DNA from: Sphingosinicella microcystinivorans
GTDB taxonomy: Bacteria; Pseudomonadota; Alphaproteobacteria; Sphingomonadales; Sphingomonadaceae
Length of the DNA: 64,000 bases
Direction of reading: 5' to 3'
NCBI RefSeq assembly: GCF_027941835.1
Contig: NZ_CP116005.1
Span: forward strand, 1,751,501-1,815,500
In this document: piece after piece, positions 17,896 to 26,782 of the stretch
How positions within the stretch are numbered: position 1 is the stretch's first letter
Layout of the letters: every line of letters begins with the position of its first letter
Notes under the pieces: model-generated
What the model saw: the letters and a program-made list of their open reading frames with translations, nothing else
Databases searched by the model: none
What the model was told of the DNA's origin: nothing
Position numbers and translations under genes: made by a program

Positions 17896-17929
17896 TGACC
17901 CGCATTGCGCGCGAGGGGAAAGTGCCGGC

Positions 17930-19249
17930 ATGTGGAGGTATTACCCCGAACTGCTGAGCAGCGCCGTGCCGCGCTACACGAGCTATCCGACCGCGGCGGA
18001 ATTCCGCCCGGTGGAGGCCGCGTTCCACGCACAGGGCCTTGCAGCGGTGGAGGCGGAGACATCGCTCTCGCTCTACCTCCACATCCCCTATTGCGACGCG
18101 ATTTGCTGGTACTGCGGCTGCAACACGGGCGCGGCCGGGCATCGTCGACGCCTCGGCGCCTACATGCAGGCGCTGGACCGCGAGGTCGCCACGGTGGCGC
18201 GGATGCTTCAGGGCCGCGGCCGCGTGCGCCGCGTCGCCTTCGGCGGCGGCAGCCCCAACGCCGTGCCGCCGATCGCGTTCGTGCGGCTGCTGGAACGGCT
18301 GACGCTCGCCTTCCGCGCGCTCGACGCGGAGATGGCGATCGAGCTCGATCCGCGCAGCTACACGCCCGAATGGGAGCGCATCGTCGCGATGGCGCCGCTG
18401 CGCCGCGTCAGCCTCGGCGTGCAGACGTTCGCGCCGCACGTGCAGGCGGCGATCGGCCGCGTGCAGCCGCTGGACGATATAAGGCGCACCGTGGAGTCGC
18501 TGCGCCGCGCCGGTGTCCGCTCGCTGAACTTCGACCTGATGTACGGGCTCCCCGGGCAGACCGACGCCGATCTCGCCGGGACGCTGGAGGAGGCGATGCG
18601 GCTCAGGCCCGAGCGGATCGCGCTGTTCGGCTACGCGCACCTGCCCTCGCGCATCCCGCGCCAGCGGCGCATCGACGGCACGCACCTGCCCGGCGCCGAG
18701 GCGCGCTTCCGCATGGCGGAGCGCGGCCACGAGATGCTCGTCGCCGCCGGGTACGAGGCGATCGGCTTCGATCATTTCGCGCTGCCGGAAGACAGCATCG
18801 CCCGCGCCGCCGCGAACGGACGACTGCGGCGGAATTTCCAGGGGTTCACCGACGACGACAGCGCGGTCCTCATCGGCCTCGGCGCCACCGCGATTAGCAG
18901 CTTTCCCGACCGCTTCGTGCAGAACGAGAAGAACGTCGGCCGCTACCGCGGGCTCGCCGGCGACGGGAAGCTCACCGGCGCGCTCGGCGTCTGCCGCACC
19001 GCGGACGATAGGCGGCGGGGCGCCGTCATCGAGGCGATCCTGTGCGGCGGCTGGGCGCCGTTCGAGGGCGAGCCGCCCGATGCCGACACGCGGCAGCGCC
19101 TGCAACCCTTCGTCGAGCGGGGGCTGTGCACCGTGGGCGACAGGGCGATTTCGCTGGCGGAGGGCGCGCTGCCCTATGCGCGCGCGATCGCCGCCTGCTT
19201 CGATGCCCATCGTCATCCGGACGCGCAGCGCTTCAGTAGTGCAATATAA
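17930..19249 (+). CDS. hemN: Oxygen-independent coproporphyrinogen III oxidase
   Basis: HemN decarboxylates coproporphyrinogen III to protoporphyrinogen IX without oxygen, supplying heme in low oxygen. The 439-residue radical-SAM protein has the SAM cluster ligands Cys55, Cys59 and Cys62, plus Cys64, in YCDAICWYCGC. FGGGSPN-type glycine motif and ELDPRSYTPE follow. The C-terminal substrate region includes HFALPEDSIA and RRNFQGFTDD, which separate true HemN from HemW. The ATG at 17930 has GAGGGG upstream; the FNR-type palindrome lies immediately upstream as well. Confidence 0.94.
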   Translation: MWRYYPELLSSAVPRYTSYPTAAEFRPVEAAFHAQGLAAVEAETSLSLYLHIPYCDAICWYCGCNTGAAGHRRRLGAYMQALDREVATVARMLQGRGRVRRVAFGGGSPNAVPPIAFVRLLERLTLAFRALDAEMAIELDPRSYTPEWERIVAMAPLRRVSLGVQTFAPHVQAAIGRVQPLDDIRRTVESLRRAGVRSLNFDLMYGLPGQTDADLAGTLEEAMRLRPERIALFGYAHLPSRIPRQRRIDGTHLPGAEARFRMAERGHEMLVAAGYEAIGFDHFALPEDSIARAAANGRLRRNFQGFTDDDSAVLIGLGATAISSFPDRFVQNEKNVGRYRGLAGDGKLTGALGVCRTADDRRRGAVIEAILCGGWAPFEGEPPDADTRQRLQPFVERGLCTVGDRAISLAEGALPYARAIAACFDAHRHPDAQRFSSAI

Positions 19250-19277
19250 CCACATCGGTTCAGATAATTGCAGCTGT

Positions 19278-19291
19278 TTGCGCCAGATCAA
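19278..19291 (+). promoter_or_regulatory. Probable FixK/FNR box before ompW
   Basis: TTGCGCCAGATCAA fits TTG-N8-CAA with a perfect ATCAA right half. It lies 58 bp before the ompW start. OmpW genes are FNR-controlled in several Proteobacteria. The match is imperfect in the left half, so this is weaker than the two identical palindromes at 17882 and 28518. Confidence 0.55.
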
Positions 19292-19349
19292 AGTGGCGTC
19301 GCGAAGCGGGCGTATGCGCGGGGGGTCAACCTATGCAAGGGGATTCCTC

Positions 19350-20018
19350 ATGACCCGTACCAAGGCCGCGCTTCTGCTGGGTATTGCCGCAGCGGCCGCG
19401 ATTTCGCCGAATCTTGCCCACGCGGCGGCCGGCGACTTCCTCGTCCGCCTGCGCGGCATCGTCGTTGCGCCGAACGAGAAGAGCGGCAGCGTCCTGCCCG
19501 CCTTCCCGGGCGAGAAGGTCAGCCTTGACAATGCCGTCACGCCCGAGGTCGATTTCACCTATATGGCGACGAACAACATCGGCTTCGAGCTGATCGCCGC
19601 CACCACCAAGCACACGGCGAGCGGCAGGACCGGCACGACCGGAACCATCGGCAAGCTCGCCTCGACGTGGGTGCTGCCGCCGACGCTGACGGTGCAGTAC
19701 CACCTGATGCCGGAGGCCAAGGTGCGCCCGTATGTCGGCGCGGGCCTCAACTACACGATGTTCTACAACGACAAGGCGTCGAGCGCGCTCGAGGGCGCCG
19801 TCGGCGAGACGCGCGTGCGGCTGAAGGACAGCTTCGGCTGGGCCGCGCAGGCGGGCATCGACATCGACCTCAACGAGAAGATGTTCCTGAATTTCGACAT
19901 CAAGTACATCGACATCGATACGACCGCGCGGCTCGATACCACCGCGGCCGGGACCCAGCGCGTGAAGATCAACATTGATCCGATCGTCGTCGGCGCGGGC
20001 GTCGGCTTCCGCTTCTGA
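19350..20018 (+). CDS. ompW: OmpW family outer-membrane beta-barrel protein
   Basis: The 222-residue protein has a cleavable signal (MTRTKAALLLGIAAAAAISP, ending AHA near residue 24) and an eight-strand barrel pattern ending in VGAGVGFRF, with the terminal Phe needed for barrel assembly. Family motifs include PTLTVQYHL and RPYVGAGLNYTMFY. OmpW forms a narrow hydrophobic channel linked to stress and oxygen limitation. The ATG at 19350 has AAGGGGA upstream; longer in-frame starts fall inside hemN. A perfect 18-bp hairpin follows the gene. Confidence 0.9.
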   Translation: MTRTKAALLLGIAAAAAISPNLAHAAAGDFLVRLRGIVVAPNEKSGSVLPAFPGEKVSLDNAVTPEVDFTYMATNNIGFELIAATTKHTASGRTGTTGTIGKLASTWVLPPTLTVQYHLMPEAKVRPYVGAGLNYTMFYNDKASSALEGAVGETRVRLKDSFGWAAQAGIDIDLNEKMFLNFDIKYIDIDTTARLDTTAAGTQRVKINIDPIVVGAGVGFRF

Positions 20019-20040
20019 GATTTCGTCGGATCGGCAGGCG

Positions 20041-20078
20041 GGAAACCCCTTTCCGGACACGTCCGGAAAGGGGTTTCC
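20041..20078. terminator. Perfect 18-bp inverted repeat downstream of ompW
   Basis: The arms at 20041-20058 and 20061-20078 are exactly complementary, with two central bases. The stem starts GGAAACCCC and would form a very stable hairpin 23 bp after the ompW stop. The tail (CTGTTGTACTTT) is only moderately T-rich. It probably ends ompW transcription and, being symmetric, could act in both directions. Confidence 0.7.
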
Positions 20079-20134
20079 CTGTTGTACTTTCCCGGTTCAT
20101 TGCATCTGCTCTCACCCGAGCACATAAGGTGACA

Positions 20135-20533
20135 ATGGCGCAGCCTCAGCCGAGGAAGACGGTGGACCGGATCGTCCGGTGGCAACGGTTGCTTGCCCTG
20201 AAGGACTCCTGGCGCGCGCTGGCGGTTTTCGGCGGGATGATCGCGATATTCGCGGGCGTCGCCTTCTATGGTGCAAGCTTGGCTTCGAAACCTGCCGCTT
20301 TGGTGGAGGGCAGGATTCTTCGCTTCGGAACATATGCGACGGAATATGGGGAGAGGCCCCTCGTCGTGGTTCAACTCAAGGATGGAGCAACCGTTGCCGT
20401 GCGCATTGGCCGAAGCGAAGTTGCCGCTTGCAGGCAAGGTTCTCCAATTCGTCTTCTCAAACGGGGGAATGGATGGGCTACCCCTCCACAAGCCTGCACG
20501 GCGGAGACTTCCCTGAAGCAGGATTTCGGCTGA
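20135..20533 (+). CDS. Hypothetical single-pass membrane protein
   Basis: I do not recognise this 132-residue protein. It has a charged N-terminus, one membrane helix (about residues 28-50, with AVFGGMIAIFAGVAFYG), and an extracytoplasmic beta-rich part with two Cys (AACRQG and QACTAE), which could form a disulfide. The ATG at 20135 has AAGG five bases upstream; a GTG two codons earlier is possible. The 3' third is less GC-rich than neighbours. It is convergent with the cco operon tail. Confidence 0.6.
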   Translation: MAQPQPRKTVDRIVRWQRLLALKDSWRALAVFGGMIAIFAGVAFYGASLASKPAALVEGRILRFGTYATEYGERPLVVVQLKDGATVAVRIGRSEVAACRQGSPIRLLKRGNGWATPPQACTAETSLKQDFG

Positions 20534-20555
20534 CGTATTATCGCCTGCCGGGCAA

Positions 20556-20774
20556 TCAGCGCTGCCCGAACAGCCTCCGCTGGCAGGCGGCGTGGCAGGC
20601 CTTGCGGTCGCAGTGCGGCGTATCCTGCGGCGCGGACGGATCGCCCTCGACGACGATGATCTTGCGCGCGCCACCCGCGCCGCAGATCTCCATCATCCGC
20701 TGCGAGCCGAGCGCCGCATCGGGCACGCCCATCGTGAAGGCGGCGAGCAGCATGGGGATGAGGCCGCGCGTCAT
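20556..20774 (-). CDS. Small secreted Cys-containing protein at the end of the cco operon
   Basis: This 72-residue protein has a signal peptide (MTRGLIPMLLAAFTMGVPDAALG) and a mature part with three cysteines (MEICGAGG, PHCDRKACHAACQRR has Cys in three places, so four in total). It overlaps the ccoS stop (ATGA), so it is translated with the oxidase assembly genes. No family is certain. The cysteine spacing and location suggest a periplasmic metal-binding or redox role in cbb3 oxidase assembly, but that is inference. Confidence 0.65.
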   Translation of the reverse strand: MTRGLIPMLLAAFTMGVPDAALGSQRMMEICGAGGARKIIVVEGDPSAPQDTPHCDRKACHAACQRRLFGQR

Positions 20775-20926
20775 TTCTGTGCCTCGTCCTCGTCGTCGAG
20801 CAGCACGCGCATGGCGGCGCCGTCGAGGTCCTCGTATTGGCCCGAGCGCACCGACCAGAAGAACGCCGCCAGCCCCGCGAGGCCGAGCCCGAGCGCGACG
20901 GGGATGAGGATGACGAGGCCGTTCAC
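20771..20926 (-). CDS. ccoS: cbb3-type cytochrome oxidase assembly protein CcoS
   Basis: CcoS is a small membrane protein needed to insert cofactors into CcoN. The 51-residue protein has one helix (LVILIPVALGLGLAGLAAFFW) followed by SVRSGQYEDLDGAAMRVLLD, the typical CcoS signature. The GTG start overlaps the ccoI stop. Confidence 0.92.
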   Translation of the reverse strand: MNGLVILIPVALGLGLAGLAAFFWSVRSGQYEDLDGAAMRVLLDDEDEAQK

Positions 20927-23055
20927 TCCGCCGCGTTCCTGAGGCGAAGCGCGTTGGCGATGACGATCACCGACGAGCCCGACATGGCGAGTGCGGCGAT
21001 CAGCGGCGTCACGTATCCCATCACCGCGAGCGGCACGGCGATGACGTTGTAGCCGATGGCGAGCGCGAAGTTCTGTCGGACGACCGCCATCGTGCGCCGC
21101 GCGGCGAGGACGGCGGCGGCGACGGGGGAGAGGCTGTCGCCGAGGAACACGGCGTCGGCGGCGTTCTGGCCGACGTCGCTCGCCGAGCCGGGCGCCATCG
21201 AGACGTGCCCGGCGGCGAGCGCGGGGCCGTCGTTGAGGCCGTCGCCGACCATCAGCACGCGTTCGCCGTCTTCGGCCATCGCGCGGATGAGGCCGAGCTT
21301 GCCCGCGGGGGTCAGCGCCGCGACCGCCTCGATGCCGAGCGCGGCGGCGGTTTCCGCGACGGCCTCGGTGCGGTCGCCGGAAAGGATCGTGGCGCCGATG
21401 CCGAGCGCGTCGAGCTGCTGGAGCGTCGCGCGCGCGTCGGGCCGGAGCGCGTCCTCGAAGCGCAGCAGCACATCGGTGTCGCCCGCGACGAAGCGGCTCG
21501 CCATGCCGGTGTCGCGCGATGCCTCGGGCCGGACGAGGCGGACCTGGTGCCCGCGGTAGCGCGCGCGGACGCCCTCGCCCGGGGTTTCGGTGACGTCGGC
21601 GAGCAGGGCGGGCGCGACGCCGGCGGCGTCGAAGTGGCGGCGGATCGCCTCGGCGAGCGGATGGCGGCTCGCGGACGCGAGCGCCAGCAGCACCGGCGCA
21701 TCGGCGGCGCGCACCGCGTCGGGATTGACGAGCGTCGGGCGGCCGAGCGTCAGCGTGCCGGTCTTGTCGAAGGCGGCGGAGCTGACCTCCGACAGGCGTT
21801 CGAGCGCGCTGCCGTCCTTCACCAGCACGCCGCGCCGCATCAGCGCGCCCGCGGCGACGATCTGCGCGGCGGGCACGGCGAGGCCGAGCGCGCACGGGCA
21901 GGTGATGATGAGCACGGCGACCGCGATGATCAGCGAATGGTGCCAGCCGGCGCCCGCGAGCATCCAGCCCGCGAACGACAGCGCGGCGAGCGTGTGCACG
22001 GCGGGCGCGTACCAGCGCGCGGCGCGGTCCGCGACGCGGACGTAGCGCGATCTGGACTGGCCGGCGGTCTCCATCAGCCGCGCGATGTCGGCGATGGCGG
22101 TATCGGCGCCGACGGCGGTCGCGCGGACCACGACCGGCGCGCCGAGGTTGAGCGTGCCGGCGAGCACGGCGTCGCCGGGGCCGCGTTTCTGCGGCGCGCT
22201 CTCGCCGGTCAGCAGCGACAGGTCGAATTCGCTCGCGCCCTCGTCGATGACGCCGTCCGCCGCGAGGCGCTCGCCGGCGGCGACATGCATACGCATCCCC
22301 GGCGCGAGGGCCTGCGCCGCGTGCCAGCGCTGGCGGCCGTCCTCCAGGATCACGTAGGCGCCGCGCGCGGTCTGCCGCAGCAGCTGCGTGACGCCGCCGC
22401 GCGCGCGGTCGCGCATCACGCTGTCGAGCCAGCGGCCGGTGAGCAGGAAGAACAGCAGCATCACCACGCCGTCGAAATAGGCATGGGGGCCGCTGATCGC
22501 GGTTTCGAACAGGCTGAGGCCGGCGGCGAGCAGCACGCCGATGGTGATCGGCACGTCCATGTTGGTGCGGCCGCGGCGGAGTGCGGCGAGCGCGGAGGCG
22601 AAGAAAGGCCGGCCGGAATAGGCGATGGTCGGGATCGCGATCAGCGCCGACAGCCAGTGGAACATGTCGCGCGTCGCGCCCTCGGCGCCCGACCACACCG
22701 AGACCGACAGCAGCATGATGTTCATCGCCGCGAAGCCGGCGACGGCCATCGCGCGCACCAGCATACGGCTTTCGGCGCCCGCGTCTTCGACGAGATCGTT
22801 CGGAAGCGGCTCGGCATCGAAACCGATGTCCGCGATGATCGCCTTCAGCGAGGGCTCGTCGAGCGCCGGATCGTGGGTGACGGTGACGCGTTTCGCGCTG
22901 AAGTTCGCCCGCGCGGCGGCGATGCCGGAGGTGCCCGAAAGGCCGTTCTCCAGCTTCGCGATGCAGCCCGCGCAGCGCATTCCGGGCACGGCGAAAACCG
23001 TGGCCTTCATGCCGGTTGCGGAGCCTGCGGCCGGGACGGGCGTTTCGTGCTTCAC
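20923..23055 (-). CDS. ccoI: Copper-transporting P1B-type ATPase CcoI/FixI
   Basis: CcoI moves copper across the inner membrane for the CuB site of the cbb3 oxidase. The 710-residue protein has an N-terminal heavy-metal domain with GMRCAGC (about residues 25-31), the actuator loop TGES, the metal-binding transmembrane CPC in IITCPCALG, the phosphorylation motif DKTGT, a nearby HPLAEAI and the hinge GDGLNDGPAL. It overlaps ccoH and ccoS by four bases at either end. Context separates it from general CopA exporters. Confidence 0.94.
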   Translation of the reverse strand: MKHETPVPAAGSATGMKATVFAVPGMRCAGCIAKLENGLSGTSGIAAARANFSAKRVTVTHDPALDEPSLKAIIADIGFDAEPLPNDLVEDAGAESRMLVRAMAVAGFAAMNIMLLSVSVWSGAEGATRDMFHWLSALIAIPTIAYSGRPFFASALAALRRGRTNMDVPITIGVLLAAGLSLFETAISGPHAYFDGVVMLLFFLLTGRWLDSVMRDRARGGVTQLLRQTARGAYVILEDGRQRWHAAQALAPGMRMHVAAGERLAADGVIDEGASEFDLSLLTGESAPQKRGPGDAVLAGTLNLGAPVVVRATAVGADTAIADIARLMETAGQSRSRYVRVADRAARWYAPAVHTLAALSFAGWMLAGAGWHHSLIIAVAVLIITCPCALGLAVPAAQIVAAGALMRRGVLVKDGSALERLSEVSSAAFDKTGTLTLGRPTLVNPDAVRAADAPVLLALASASRHPLAEAIRRHFDAAGVAPALLADVTETPGEGVRARYRGHQVRLVRPEASRDTGMASRFVAGDTDVLLRFEDALRPDARATLQQLDALGIGATILSGDRTEAVAETAAALGIEAVAALTPAGKLGLIRAMAEDGERVLMVGDGLNDGPALAAGHVSMAPGSASDVGQNAADAVFLGDSLSPVAAAVLAARRTMAVVRQNFALAIGYNVIAVPLAVMGYVTPLIAALAMSGSSVIVIANALRLRNAAE

Positions 23056-23519
23056 AAGATATCCACCACGCGCCGCACCACGGAGGCGCCCTGCGTGACC
23101 TCCATGTGGACCTTCCAGCGCCCGGCGGGGAGCGGCTCCACCGCGCGGAAGCGGCCGGGCGCGACCTCGGCGAAGGCGAGCGCCACGTCGGGCGCGCGGC
23201 CGACCGGGTGGCGCGCCGTCGCGGAAACGCGCGCCCCGCCGAGCGGTGCGCCCGCCGCCGTCGCCGCGACCACGGCGTGGCGGTCATCGTCGAGCGCCAT
23301 GTCGAGCGACCAGCCGAGCTGCTCCTGCGCGCGCGCCTCCTCGAGCCAGCCGTTGAACTTCTGGCTGGCGACGTAGGAATTGTCGACGACCGTGCCGCCG
23401 AACGTCCGTGTCGCGAACGTCGCCATCGTGAGGTTGACCGCGATGACGACGCCGAAGAAGGCGACCATGATGACGGCCATGTGGCGCCCGGTGAAAGGCC
23501 GGGCCGGACGGTGGCTCAT
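23052..23519 (-). CDS. ccoH: cbb3 oxidase assembly protein CcoH/FixH
   Basis: The 155-residue protein has one N-terminal membrane helix (about residues 13-33) and a periplasmic FixH domain with VVDNSYVASQKFNGWLEEA, typical of the family. CcoH stabilises the assembling oxidase. Four-base overlaps with ccoG and ccoI place it in the operon. Confidence 0.92.
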   Translation of the reverse strand: MSHRPARPFTGRHMAVIMVAFFGVVIAVNLTMATFATRTFGGTVVDNSYVASQKFNGWLEEARAQEQLGWSLDMALDDDRHAVVAATAAGAPLGGARVSATARHPVGRAPDVALAFAEVAPGRFRAVEPLPAGRWKVHMEVTQGASVVRRVVDIL

Positions 23520-24979
23520 TGGCTGGTCTCCCGATCGAAGAAGACGGTGGTCCTATCCTCGCCGCCCCCGGCGTCGAGGCCGCGGACGGTGAAGACGATG
23601 TCGTTGCGCGGCGCGCCCTCGGCGGGCGCGGCGACGAAGATGCGCGTCCTGGCGACGGCGTCGGCGGGGGTTTCGACGCGCACCGTGCGGCCGCCGGTGT
23701 CGCGCGTGCCCTCGGCGGTCCACATGATCGCGTCAGGCAGGCCCTCGATGCCGATCTCGACCGCGCGCGGGCGGTTCTCCATGTTGCGGACCTTGACCGT
23801 GTAGCTGTTGCGGATGTGGCCGTCGGACAGGCGCACGAAGATGGGGTTGCGATCCTGCTGCGCGCTGATGTCGATGCGCGTGCGCTGCCCGAGCACGAAC
23901 AGCATGGCGAGGCCGATGCCGCCCCACAGCAGGAAATAGGCGATGGTGCGCGGCCTCAGCAGCGTGCGGATCACGGGCTTCGGCGGCTGGCCGGCTCTTT
24001 CGAGCGCGGCGCTTTCCTCGGTGACGTAGTCGATGAGGCCGCGCGGGCGGCCGATCTGCGTCATCACCTTGTCGCAGGCGTCGATGCACAGCGCGCAGGT
24101 GATGCAGCCGATCTGCGGGCCTTCGCGGATGTCGATGCCGGTGGGGCAGACGGCGACGCACTGGTCGCAGTCGATGCAGTCGCCGACGACATCGAAGTTC
24201 GCCGTCTGCGCCTTCTTCAGCCCATGCGTGCGCGGCTCGCCGCGCCAGTCCTTGTAGGTGACGGTGAGCGATTTCTCGTCCATCAGCGCGGCCTGGATGC
24301 GCGGCCACGGGCACATGTAGATGCACACCTGCTCGCGCATGAAGCCGCCGAGGATGAAGGTGGTGGCGGTGAGTACGCCGACGGTCGCATAGGCGACGAA
24401 GGCGGCTTCGCCCGCGAACAGCTCGCGCAGCAGCGTCGGCGCATCGGCGAAATAGAAGATCCACGCGCCGCCGGTCGACATCGCGATCAGCAGCCAGACG
24501 GCGTATTTCGCGGTGCGCTTGCCGAGCTTGGTGACGCTCATCGGCGCTTTCTTAAGGCGGATCTGCGCGTTGCGGTCGCCGTCGATGAAGCGCTCGACGT
24601 GGAGGAACAGGTCCGTCCACACGGTCTGCGGGCAGGCGTAGCCGCACCACGCGCGGCCGACCGAGGAGGTGACGAGGAACAGGCCGATGCCGGCCATGAT
24701 GAGCAGGCCCGCGACGTAGTAGAACTCGTGCGGCCAGATCTCGATCGAGAACATGTAGAAACGGCGGTGCGCGAGATCGACGAGCACGGCCTGATCGGGG
24801 GCGTAGGGACCCCGGTCCCAGCGCAGCCACGGCGTGACGTAGTAGATGGTGAGCGTGATCGCCATGATCGCCCACTTGAGGCGGCGGAAGGTGCCGTCCA
24901 CCGCCTTCGGGTAGACGCCCTTCCGCGCCTCGTAGAGCGACGGCGGCTTCAGGCCTTTCAGGGTGTCAGGGTGTGACAT
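23516..24979 (-). CDS. ccoG: cbb3 oxidase accessory protein CcoG/FixG
   Basis: CcoG is a membrane iron-sulfur protein thought to reduce Cu(II) during cbb3 assembly. The 487-residue protein has about five or six membrane helices, a GYACPQTVWTDLFLHVERFI segment, MCPWPRIQAALMD, and a ferredoxin part with CIDCDQCVAVCP and CITCALCIDACD. A C-terminal FixG Ig-like domain closes it. The start is taken as the ATG at 24979 (MSHPDTLKGLKPPSLYEARK); another ATG four codons upstream at 24991 also overlaps ccoP. Confidence 0.92.
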   Translation of the reverse strand: MSHPDTLKGLKPPSLYEARKGVYPKAVDGTFRRLKWAIMAITLTIYYVTPWLRWDRGPYAPDQAVLVDLAHRRFYMFSIEIWPHEFYYVAGLLIMAGIGLFLVTSSVGRAWCGYACPQTVWTDLFLHVERFIDGDRNAQIRLKKAPMSVTKLGKRTAKYAVWLLIAMSTGGAWIFYFADAPTLLRELFAGEAAFVAYATVGVLTATTFILGGFMREQVCIYMCPWPRIQAALMDEKSLTVTYKDWRGEPRTHGLKKAQTANFDVVGDCIDCDQCVAVCPTGIDIREGPQIGCITCALCIDACDKVMTQIGRPRGLIDYVTEESAALERAGQPPKPVIRTLLRPRTIAYFLLWGGIGLAMLFVLGQRTRIDISAQQDRNPIFVRLSDGHIRNSYTVKVRNMENRPRAVEIGIEGLPDAIMWTAEGTRDTGGRTVRVETPADAVARTRIFVAAPAEGAPRNDIVFTVRGLDAGGGEDRTTVFFDRETSQ

Positions 24980-25886
24980 TGCCGGGTTCATCCGCCGCGG
25001 CGGTGACGACGGGGGCCTCGCCGCCGCCGAGCGCGTGCACATAGGCGGCGAGCATCTTGACCGTTGTCGGGTCGAGACGGTGGCCCCAGCGCGGCATCAC
25101 GCCCTGCCGGCTGTTGGTGACGGATGCGACGAGCGCGTCGCGGTCGCCGCCGTAGAGCCAGATCGCGTCGGTGAGATCGGGCGCGCCCTGTGCGCGGTCG
25201 CCCTTGCCCTCCGTGCCGTGGCAGACGACGCAGTTCTCGGCATAGACCTGTGCGCCGCGCGCGGTCGCCTTCGACGCCTTGCCCTCTCCGGAGATGAGCT
25301 GCACGTAGCTGACGACGTCGTTGATCTGCGCGGGCGTCAGGATGCCGTCGCGGCCGAACGCGGGCATCATCGACAGGCGCGTTTCGCCGTGGTCCGGGTT
25401 CCGGATGCCGTGCTCGATCGTGTAGTGGATCGCGGCCATGTCGCCGCCCCACAGCCAGTCGTCGTCGTTGAGGTTCGGATAGCCCTTGCTGCCCGCCGCG
25501 CCGGAGCCGTGGCACTGCACGCAGTGGACCTTGAACGCGGACTGCCCGCCCGCGACCGCGGCCTGCAGCAGCCGGGGATCGTTCGGGATGTCCTCGACCG
25601 GCGTGCCGGCGATGGCCTGCCGCACGGGTGCGAGCTTCGCGTCGGCGGCGGCGAGCTCGGCCTTCAGCTCGCCCCGGCTCGACCAGCCGAGCGTGCCGGC
25701 GGTCGCGCGCTCCAGCATCGGCCATGCCGGGTAGAGCACGGTGTAGATCACCCCCCACACGATGGTGATGTAGAAGAGCCACAGCCACCAGCGCGGAAGC
25801 GGCGTGTCGAGCTCCTCGATGCCGTCCCATTCGTGGCCGACGGTTTCGGTGCCGGTCGGCTCGTCGATGCGTTTGTTGTCAGCCAT
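24966..25886 (-). CDS. ccoP: cbb3-type cytochrome c oxidase subunit III (diheme)
   Basis: CcoP is the membrane-anchored diheme cytochrome c that carries electrons into the oxidase. The 306-residue protein has a membrane helix near residues 33-53 and two heme c motifs, CVQCH (Cys122, Cys125, His126) and CVVCH (Cys219, Cys222, His223). Later Met residues (MPAFG and MPRWGHRL) are the likely axial ligands. It overlaps ccoQ and ccoG. Confidence 0.95.
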   Translation of the reverse strand: MADNKRIDEPTGTETVGHEWDGIEELDTPLPRWWLWLFYITIVWGVIYTVLYPAWPMLERATAGTLGWSSRGELKAELAAADAKLAPVRQAIAGTPVEDIPNDPRLLQAAVAGGQSAFKVHCVQCHGSGAAGSKGYPNLNDDDWLWGGDMAAIHYTIEHGIRNPDHGETRLSMMPAFGRDGILTPAQINDVVSYVQLISGEGKASKATARGAQVYAENCVVCHGTEGKGDRAQGAPDLTDAIWLYGGDRDALVASVTNSRQGVMPRWGHRLDPTTVKMLAAYVHALGGGEAPVVTAAADEPGNVTP

Positions 25887-26040
25887 TGTGGTCGTCCCGG
25901 TCGAAGATCATGTTGGCGGCGCGCTGGTGATGGTCGCGCGCCCGGGGGCGGAAGGTCCAGCCGATCAGCACGAGGAACACGACCCCCATGAAGACGAGGC
26001 CCCAGCTGTCGGCGAAGTGGCGCAGCGCGTCGTAGCTCAT
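25879..26040 (-). CDS. ccoQ: cbb3-type cytochrome oxidase subunit CcoQ
   Basis: CcoQ is a small subunit that stabilises the CcoNO/CcoP interaction. The 53-residue protein has one helix ([17 protein letters not shown]) and a charged tail. Its ATG overlaps the ccoO stop, and its end overlaps the ccoP start by eight bases. Confidence 0.9.
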   Translation of the reverse strand: MSYDALRHFADSWGLVFMGVVFLVLIGWTFRPRARDHHQRAANMIFDRDDHNG

Positions 26041-26771
26041 CGCGGCTGCTCCTGCGCGGCGGCGGCTTCGAAATCGACGAGCGTGCCGAGCATCTGGAGA
26101 TAGGCGACGAGCGCGTCCATCTCGGTGAGCTGCCGGGGATTGCCGTCGAAGTCGCGGACCTGCGCCTTCGGGTAGCGTTTCTGGAAGGCTTCGAGGTCGC
26201 CGAACTCGTCCGTCTGGAGCTTGAGGTCGTCGTTCGCGGCCGCGATCGCCTCGTCGCTGTAGGGAACGCCGACGCGGCGGAGCGCGACGAGGTGCTTCGA
26301 CATGTCGCCGGCCTTCAGCGGGCGGTCCTTCAGGAACGCGTAGGGCGGCATGATCGATTCCGGCACCACGGAGCGCGGGTCGATCATGTGCTGGACGTGC
26401 CATTCGTCCGAATAGCGGCCGCCGACGCGCGCGAGGTCCGGCCCGGTGCGCTTCGATCCCCACTGGAACGGGTGGTCGTACATGCTTTCGGCCGCGAGGC
26501 TGTAGTGGCCGTAGCGCTCCACCTCGTCGCGGAACGGGCGCACCATCTGGCTGTGGCAGTTGTAGCAGCCCTCGCGGATATAGATGTTGCGCCCCGCAAG
26601 CTCGAGCGGCGTGTAGGGACGCACGCCCTCTACCTTCTCGACCGTGGAGTCGATCCAGAAGAGCGGCGCGATCTCGACGATGCCGCCGATGAGCACGGCG
26701 ATGAAGGCGCCCACCGAAAGCAGGGTGACGTTCTTTTCGAGGCGTTTGTGATCGAAGAAACGGGAAGCCAT
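26037..26771 (-). CDS. ccoO: cbb3-type cytochrome c oxidase subunit II (monoheme)
   Basis: CcoO is the monoheme cytochrome c subunit. The 244-residue protein has one N-terminal helix (about residues 15-38) and the heme c motif CYNCH (Cys69, Cys72, His73) followed by [18 protein letters not shown]. The ATG at 26771 starts the family N-terminus [14 protein letters not shown]; longer readings of the frame are shadows of ccoN. It lies 11 bp after ccoN. Confidence 0.95.
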   Translation of the reverse strand: MASRFFDHKRLEKNVTLLSVGAFIAVLIGGIVEIAPLFWIDSTVEKVEGVRPYTPLELAGRNIYIREGCYNCHSQMVRPFRDEVERYGHYSLAAESMYDHPFQWGSKRTGPDLARVGGRYSDEWHVQHMIDPRSVVPESIMPPYAFLKDRPLKAGDMSKHLVALRRVGVPYSDEAIAAANDDLKLQTDEFGDLEAFQKRYPKAQVRDFDGNPRQLTEMDALVAYLQMLGTLVDFEAAAAQEQPR

Positions 26772-26782
26772 GAGGGCGCGTC

